Shown here: positions 60,885 through 64,000 of the stretch, one piece after another
Layout of the letters: each line of letters begins with the position of its first letter
Position numbering within the stretch: position 1 is the first letter of the stretch
From: Pseudomonas sp.
GTDB lineage: Bacteria > Pseudomonadota > Gammaproteobacteria > Pseudomonadales > Pseudomonadaceae
Direction of reading: 5' to 3'
DNA length: 64,000 nucleotides
Assembly: GCF_030690725.1 (NCBI RefSeq)
Contig: NZ_JAUYGD010000062.1
Coordinates: forward strand, 1 to 64,000
Notes under the pieces: model-generated
Seen by the model: only the letters and a program-made list of their open reading frames with translations
Databases searched by the model: none
Told to the model about the DNA's origin: nothing
Program-made: the position numbers and the translations under genes

Positions 60885-61051
60885 TTGAGAGCCTCCTGCG
60901 ACATTGCGACGGTCCTGGGCGTAAAGGGCAACCAAGTCCGCTTGGGCATCAATGCCCCAAGCATGTCGAGGTTCACCGCGAAGAAATTCACGCGCGGATA
61001 CAGGCCGAGCGGGCACGACGTCCAACCATGCAAAAAGCCGAAACTGTGTGA
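60885..61051 (+). pseudogene. Degraded csrA/rsmA homologue
   Basis: The frame from 60900 reads DIATVLGVKGNQVRLGINAP, the CsrA core. After GCCCCA it runs off frame, but one base later GTTCACCGCGAAGAAATTCA gives VHREEIHARIQAER, the CsrA C-terminus, ending at TGA 61049-61051. Adding one A in CCAAGC (to CCAAAGC) restores NAPKHVEVHREEI. The first strand (MLILTRxxGE) is missing; GAGAGCCTCCTG at 60887 looks like a remnant of its GESL part. At least one frameshift plus a 5' deletion make it non-functional. Confidence 0.85.
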
Positions 61052-61124
61052 CAGGTTGCCGGGGCAGACATCGCATCCGCCCCGCCACAACCACTCCGGC
61101 TGACGCCAACGCCGTCGACGCGCC

Positions 61125-62792
61125 CTATTCGCCCTCCAGCTCGCGCAATTTCCGATGGGCCTCCAGCATGGCGATTCGGGCATTCACGCGGGCAGTCTCG
61201 ACAGCGGCATCCTGGGTGGAACCGTCAAGCTCCGCATTGAGCGCGGCAATCTTCTTCTGCTTCTCCAGCCGAGAGATTTCCTCATCCAGTTGGTCAAGCC
61301 CCTCCTGCTTCTTCGCGGCCTTCTCGCTGGCCTTGTGGGCCTGGCGTGCATCCCTGTAGGCCAGCACGCTGTCCATGCTGGCAGCTACTGTCTCCGAGAG
61401 CACCTTCCCACGCGCCACCTTGTCCTCATACTTGAATGTCGCCAGGCCGCCGTTTTCGCGGAACGTAGCGCTGAGTGCATTGCTCTGGAACATGCCATTG
61501 GTCAACGGCAGCACACGCAACGGAGCCAATTGAGGGGCCATCACCTGCATGTTCAAAACCATCGGTGAATCGTCACTCACGACGCACCCTTTGTTAGAAA
61601 CTAGGCGACAAATCACTAAATGAGCGGGAACAGGATTTTGATAATAGAGTCCGGTGGCCCGTTTATTATTTCCAGAAACCAGGCAAGACAAGCAATTCTC
61701 CTGAGGTTTAATATTGACCAATGGTTTCAACTCCCCGTGAAGCTGAAACGATGCCATCAGTGTCTCCAGAAACACATCCTCTTTAGCTCCGGCCTTTGCT
61801 TCTGCTTCTGCTTCTGCTTTTGCTGCTTCTGCTTTTGCCTTTTCTTCTTCCTTTGTAGGCTGGCCGGATTCGTCTTTTTTCAGCGCTGCCGTGCCCACCC
61901 CTGCAACCTGATGTTTCTTAGAGACGGGAAACTCCTTGAAGAGGTCCTTCAAGAACTTGGCATTTTCGGGAAGAGGGTTGGCATTGAGTCTCTTACTATC
62001 GCCGTTCTCCGGCCAAATCCGCTCCTCTTTCACTGACACAGACGACAACAGGCGAACCAATTCCTTATCCTTGGTAGCAGCCTGCTTGAGCAGCTCGCGT
62101 TGCTTCGTCTTGGCCTCCGTCAACTTCGTCTTATCTTCCCCCGTCAACGCATTCAGTATTGCCAGGCTCTCCAGCCGCGTAATGGTATCTGTTGTTTGCA
62201 CCAACTCTTTAGTGAGCTTTTCCAAAGCATCCTTGACGCTGGAGATTATATTCAACGTATTCTCGGTCTGCTCAGAACAGCGCCACTCAAGCGATTTCGA
62301 GTCCAATGTCTTAGTGACAGGTGGCACGCCCGATACCAAGCTGGCCACGCCTATTCCCACTTTCACTACGTCGCCGATAATGGCTGCCGATTGATCTTCC
62401 GCCGACGCATTGATGCTCTTGAGTGTGCCGTTTTCGTAGGTCTGCAAGTCGAGCCCAGTGACCTTGCTCCAGCTGGACAAGGACTCGTAATCAATCACAA
62501 AGCGCTCGCCCACTACATAGCGGGGTTCAGCCGCCACCTTTGTTGAAAATCGGATGTCGGTCTGATTGTGCTCATCCCGACACTTCACCAACGTGCGAGT
62601 GACGGAAAGAGTGAATTGAACCATGGGCAGGCCGTACTCCACGCCTATCCGTATACTCTCCTCCAAACCAGTACCATTAGGACCATGGATATAGTCGCCA
62701 CGCCCATCAGGCTTTACATCAAGGTATGTTGCCTGGCAACCGGCGATAAAAACGATGCTCCCCAAGCACGACAGCAAACCCAACCTGCCCAT
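61125..62792 (-). CDS. Coiled-coil lipoprotein, function unknown (ICE cargo)
   Basis: 555 aa. The start at 62792 gives a signal peptide with lipobox IAGC (~16-19); GAGGGAAG lies upstream. Predicted coiled coils around ~165-250 (EKLTKELVQTTDTITRLES...) and at the C-terminus (~485-555), an Ala/Glu/Lys-repeat segment (~310-335) encoded by a six-base repeat, and several Cys residues (CLSCLV, ICRLVSNKGC). Reverse strand, lower GC than neighbours. With the following DUF6710-like gene (120 bases upstream on the same strand) it forms a likely cargo pair. No family recognised. Confidence 0.75.
   Translation of the reverse strand: MGRLGLLSCLGSIVFIAGCQATYLDVKPDGRGDYIHGPNGTGLEESIRIGVEYGLPMVQFTLSVTRTLVKCRDEHNQTDIRFSTKVAAEPRYVVGERFVIDYESLSSWSKVTGLDLQTYENGTLKSINASAEDQSAAIIGDVVKVGIGVASLVSGVPPVTKTLDSKSLEWRCSEQTENTLNIISSVKDALEKLTKELVQTTDTITRLESLAILNALTGEDKTKLTEAKTKQRELLKQAATKDKELVRLLSSVSVKEERIWPENGDSKRLNANPLPENAKFLKDLFKEFPVSKKHQVAGVGTAALKKDESGQPTKEEEKAKAEAAKAEAEAEAKAGAKEDVFLETLMASFQLHGELKPLVNIKPQENCLSCLVSGNNKRATGLYYQNPVPAHLVICRLVSNKGCVVSDDSPMVLNMQVMAPQLAPLRVLPLTNGMFQSNALSATFRENGGLATFKYEDKVARGKVLSETVAASMDSVLAYRDARQAHKASEKAAKKQEGLDQLDEEISRLEKQKKIAALNAELDGSTQDAAVETARVNARIAMLEAHRKLRELEGE
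61797..61838. repeat. Hexanucleotide simple repeat inside the lipoprotein gene
   Basis: Repeats of GCTTCT/GCTTTT on the + strand (GCTTCTGCTTCTGCTTCTGC and on), coding for (Ala-Glu/Lys)n on the reverse strand. Unit length six keeps the frame, so slippage would change length of the AE/AK spacer, not the frame. Confidence 0.7.
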
Positions 62793-62911
62793 ATCGCTTC
62801 CCTCAAATTTATTATCGGTTCCATACAGCATGATTAGGTGCTGTGATTCGTATATAGGCCAAGAACGGGGTATGGGAAAGCAGCACCTTCGATCGGTGCA
62901 ACGAAACGGTC

Positions 62912-63943
62912 TCAATCCTTTCCGTATATCGATAGTTGCGTGACGCGCTCCAGATCGTCGACAAGGGGTCTGCGCTTATAGTGCTCAAGCACCACCCGCC
63001 TCTCGTCGTCGGCCTTGAACGCCGCGCCCTCGACGATCACCGAGCGTGCCCTGGCGCTTCCTGACTCGATACCTGCCTTCAACAGCGCTCGTGTGGCACC
63101 GCTATCGGAAAGCGAATAGCCGGTGTCCCGACCATCGATGAGAACCCGATAACAGATTGGAAAGCTCTCGCCGCTTGCATCGCTGTTGCTCTCGTTATCG
63201 GCGGCTACCTGGGCGTCGTAACGCACCCTATGCTCCACCATCAAGCGTCCGATCTCGAACAGGATGCCGAGCTCTTCGTCGACCGGCGTCCACAAGTTAA
63301 CGCCATCGTGCGTCCTGATCATGCTCACGCCGTCGTAGCGCACATGGGCGTACAGCGGCGCAAGGTCGGTCACCGTATCCGTCACCACAGTGCCCTCGGC
63401 ATTGGCTATTCCAGCTGTCAAAGAGTGGTTGCCGCCACCTGCCAGAGCCAGCCCGAAGGGAAGCAGCAATTCGACCTTGTGATTGAAGTCCGCGTGCCAC
63501 TCGCCCATGCGGCGCGAATGCCCGATGTTGGCAATAGCATTGGTCAAACAAGAATCTGACTGGGGCAGAGCCAGGATCGGATCGCGTCCTAAGCGAAGGC
63601 GATAACGCGCGTCTTGCAAACGCACCCTCACCTTTTCAACCGTAAGCCCTTCCGCTGTCACCCGCGCGCCTAGAGGACCGAAGAGGTCGGAAAGAATGTA
63701 GGCGCTGCGTGAACGGTACGCAGGCTGGAACACCAACGATGTCATCGCGCGCACCTGCAGCGGTGCGGCAATCAGGCGAACCATGCTGGACAGCCCAAGC
63801 GGATCATCCGCGGCCACCGCCCTGGCCCGCAGCATGACATTCTCGAAATGCTCCCGACGTACCGCCTCATGCTCCGCCAGACGCTGGCGGAACACCCGCC
63901 CCAACCAGCTCGATCTTCTCACCCCATTCGTATTCGCAGTCAT
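62912..63943 (-). CDS. Uncharacterised protein, possibly DUF6710 (ICE cargo)
   Basis: 343 aa soluble protein. The N-terminal part is helical (RQRLAEHEAVRREHFENVMLR); the middle has ALAGGGNHSLTAGIANAEG (~168-186) with a GGNHS motif I associate with DUF6710, and VSMIRTHDGVNLW. The C-terminal region ends in RRVVLEHYKRRPLVDDLERV. No signal peptide. GAGGGAGCGAGGG lies upstream of the ATG. Same strand as the lipoprotein gene 120 bases downstream, so a two-gene transcript is likely. The DUF label is tentative; function unknown. Confidence 0.7.
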   Translation of the reverse strand: MTANTNGVRRSSWLGRVFRQRLAEHEAVRREHFENVMLRARAVAADDPLGLSSMVRLIAAPLQVRAMTSLVFQPAYRSRSAYILSDLFGPLGARVTAEGLTVEKVRVRLQDARYRLRLGRDPILALPQSDSCLTNAIANIGHSRRMGEWHADFNHKVELLLPFGLALAGGGNHSLTAGIANAEGTVVTDTVTDLAPLYAHVRYDGVSMIRTHDGVNLWTPVDEELGILFEIGRLMVEHRVRYDAQVAADNESNSDASGESFPICYRVLIDGRDTGYSLSDSGATRALLKAGIESGSARARSVIVEGAAFKADDERRVVLEHYKRRPLVDDLERVTQLSIYGKD

Positions 63944-64000
63944 CCCTCGCTCCCTCTCGTTTTTCTGTACCCATCGCAGGCTGCGCGCCCATTCCTTTCT

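Larger units (their letters stand above)
24035..64000. mobile_element. Integrative and conjugative element, PFGI-1/clc-like class (partial, left end)
   Basis: Starts at the 3' end of tRNA-Gly with a P4-type integrase and runs past the right edge. It holds the typical gene set of this ICE class: AlpA, ParA, ParB, DUF2857, STY4528, PFL_4669, DUF3158, SSB, TopB, DUF3577, DUF3275, DUF3085, PilL, TIGR03759, transglycosylase, TIGR03765, TraD and TIGR03747. The remaining mating-pair genes (RAQPRD, TraG/TraC-like and others) and attR are not in the window. Cargo visible so far: the ApeA-like gene at 34884-36269 and the lipoprotein/DUF6710-like pair at 61125-63943, both on the reverse strand. Confidence 0.93.

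Overview
The window looks like a Pseudomonas chromosome (high GC, lapD and phaG homologues, an RTX adhesin, guanidine-I riboswitches) whose right-hand part is an integrative and conjugative element (ICE) of the PFGI-1/clc/SPI-7-like class. No database search was possible, so family names rest on reading the translated sequences and motifs.

Left part, 1-24034 (core chromosome). It opens with the C-terminal half of a giant RTX adhesin, a small hypothetical gene, and a convergent LapD-type c-di-GMP receptor. Then come a DUF1145 membrane protein, a secreted alkyl sulfatase with a divergent LysR regulator, and a His/Arg-rich lipoprotein. Next is a guanidine assimilation locus at 9751-19302. It holds two periplasmic binding proteins, each behind its own sigma-54-like promoter and guanidine-I riboswitch, followed by one permease, one ATPase, two DUF1989 proteins (carboxyguanidine deiminase subunits) and a biotin-dependent guanidine/urea carboxylase. 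A methyltransferase, a diguanylate cyclase, a CWC zinc-ribbon-like protein, an RsuA-type pseudouridine synthase and phaG follow, ending at a tRNA-Gly(CCC) gene.

Right part, 24035-64000 (ICE, right end not in the window). A P4-type tyrosine integrase lies directly downstream of the tRNA. It is followed by a LysR regulator, an AlpA-like excision regulator and a maintenance/replication module: ParA, a HicA-like protein, ParB, DUF2857, STY4528-type, PFL_4669-type, DUF3158, SSB and topoisomerase III. This module is interrupted by an opposite-strand ApeA-like HEPN gene, a probable anti-phage cargo gene. From 39.0 to 53.7 kb there is a long series of separately spaced accessory genes: cytosine methyltransferase, GHKL ATPase, PAPS-reductase-like protein, DUF3085, duplicated DUF3577, DUF3275, DUF6094 methyltransferase, an SNF2/DEAD helicase and several unknowns. 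Many are separated by long leaders rich in hairpins. Four leaders carry what looks like one recurring multi-hairpin element with compensatory base changes. After a TetR regulator and an inverted pair of perfect DnaA boxes, the conjugation module starts: PilL-like lipoprotein, TIGR03759, lytic transglycosylase, TIGR03765, TraD and TIGR03747. It is interrupted by a degraded csrA/rsmA gene and by a reverse-strand cargo pair, a coiled-coil lipoprotein and a possible DUF6710 protein.

The most interesting items are the repeated leader element, the duplicated sigma-54 plus riboswitch control of guanidine uptake, the ApeA-like gene, the csrA pseudogene, and the uncharacterised lipoprotein/DUF6710-like cargo pair.
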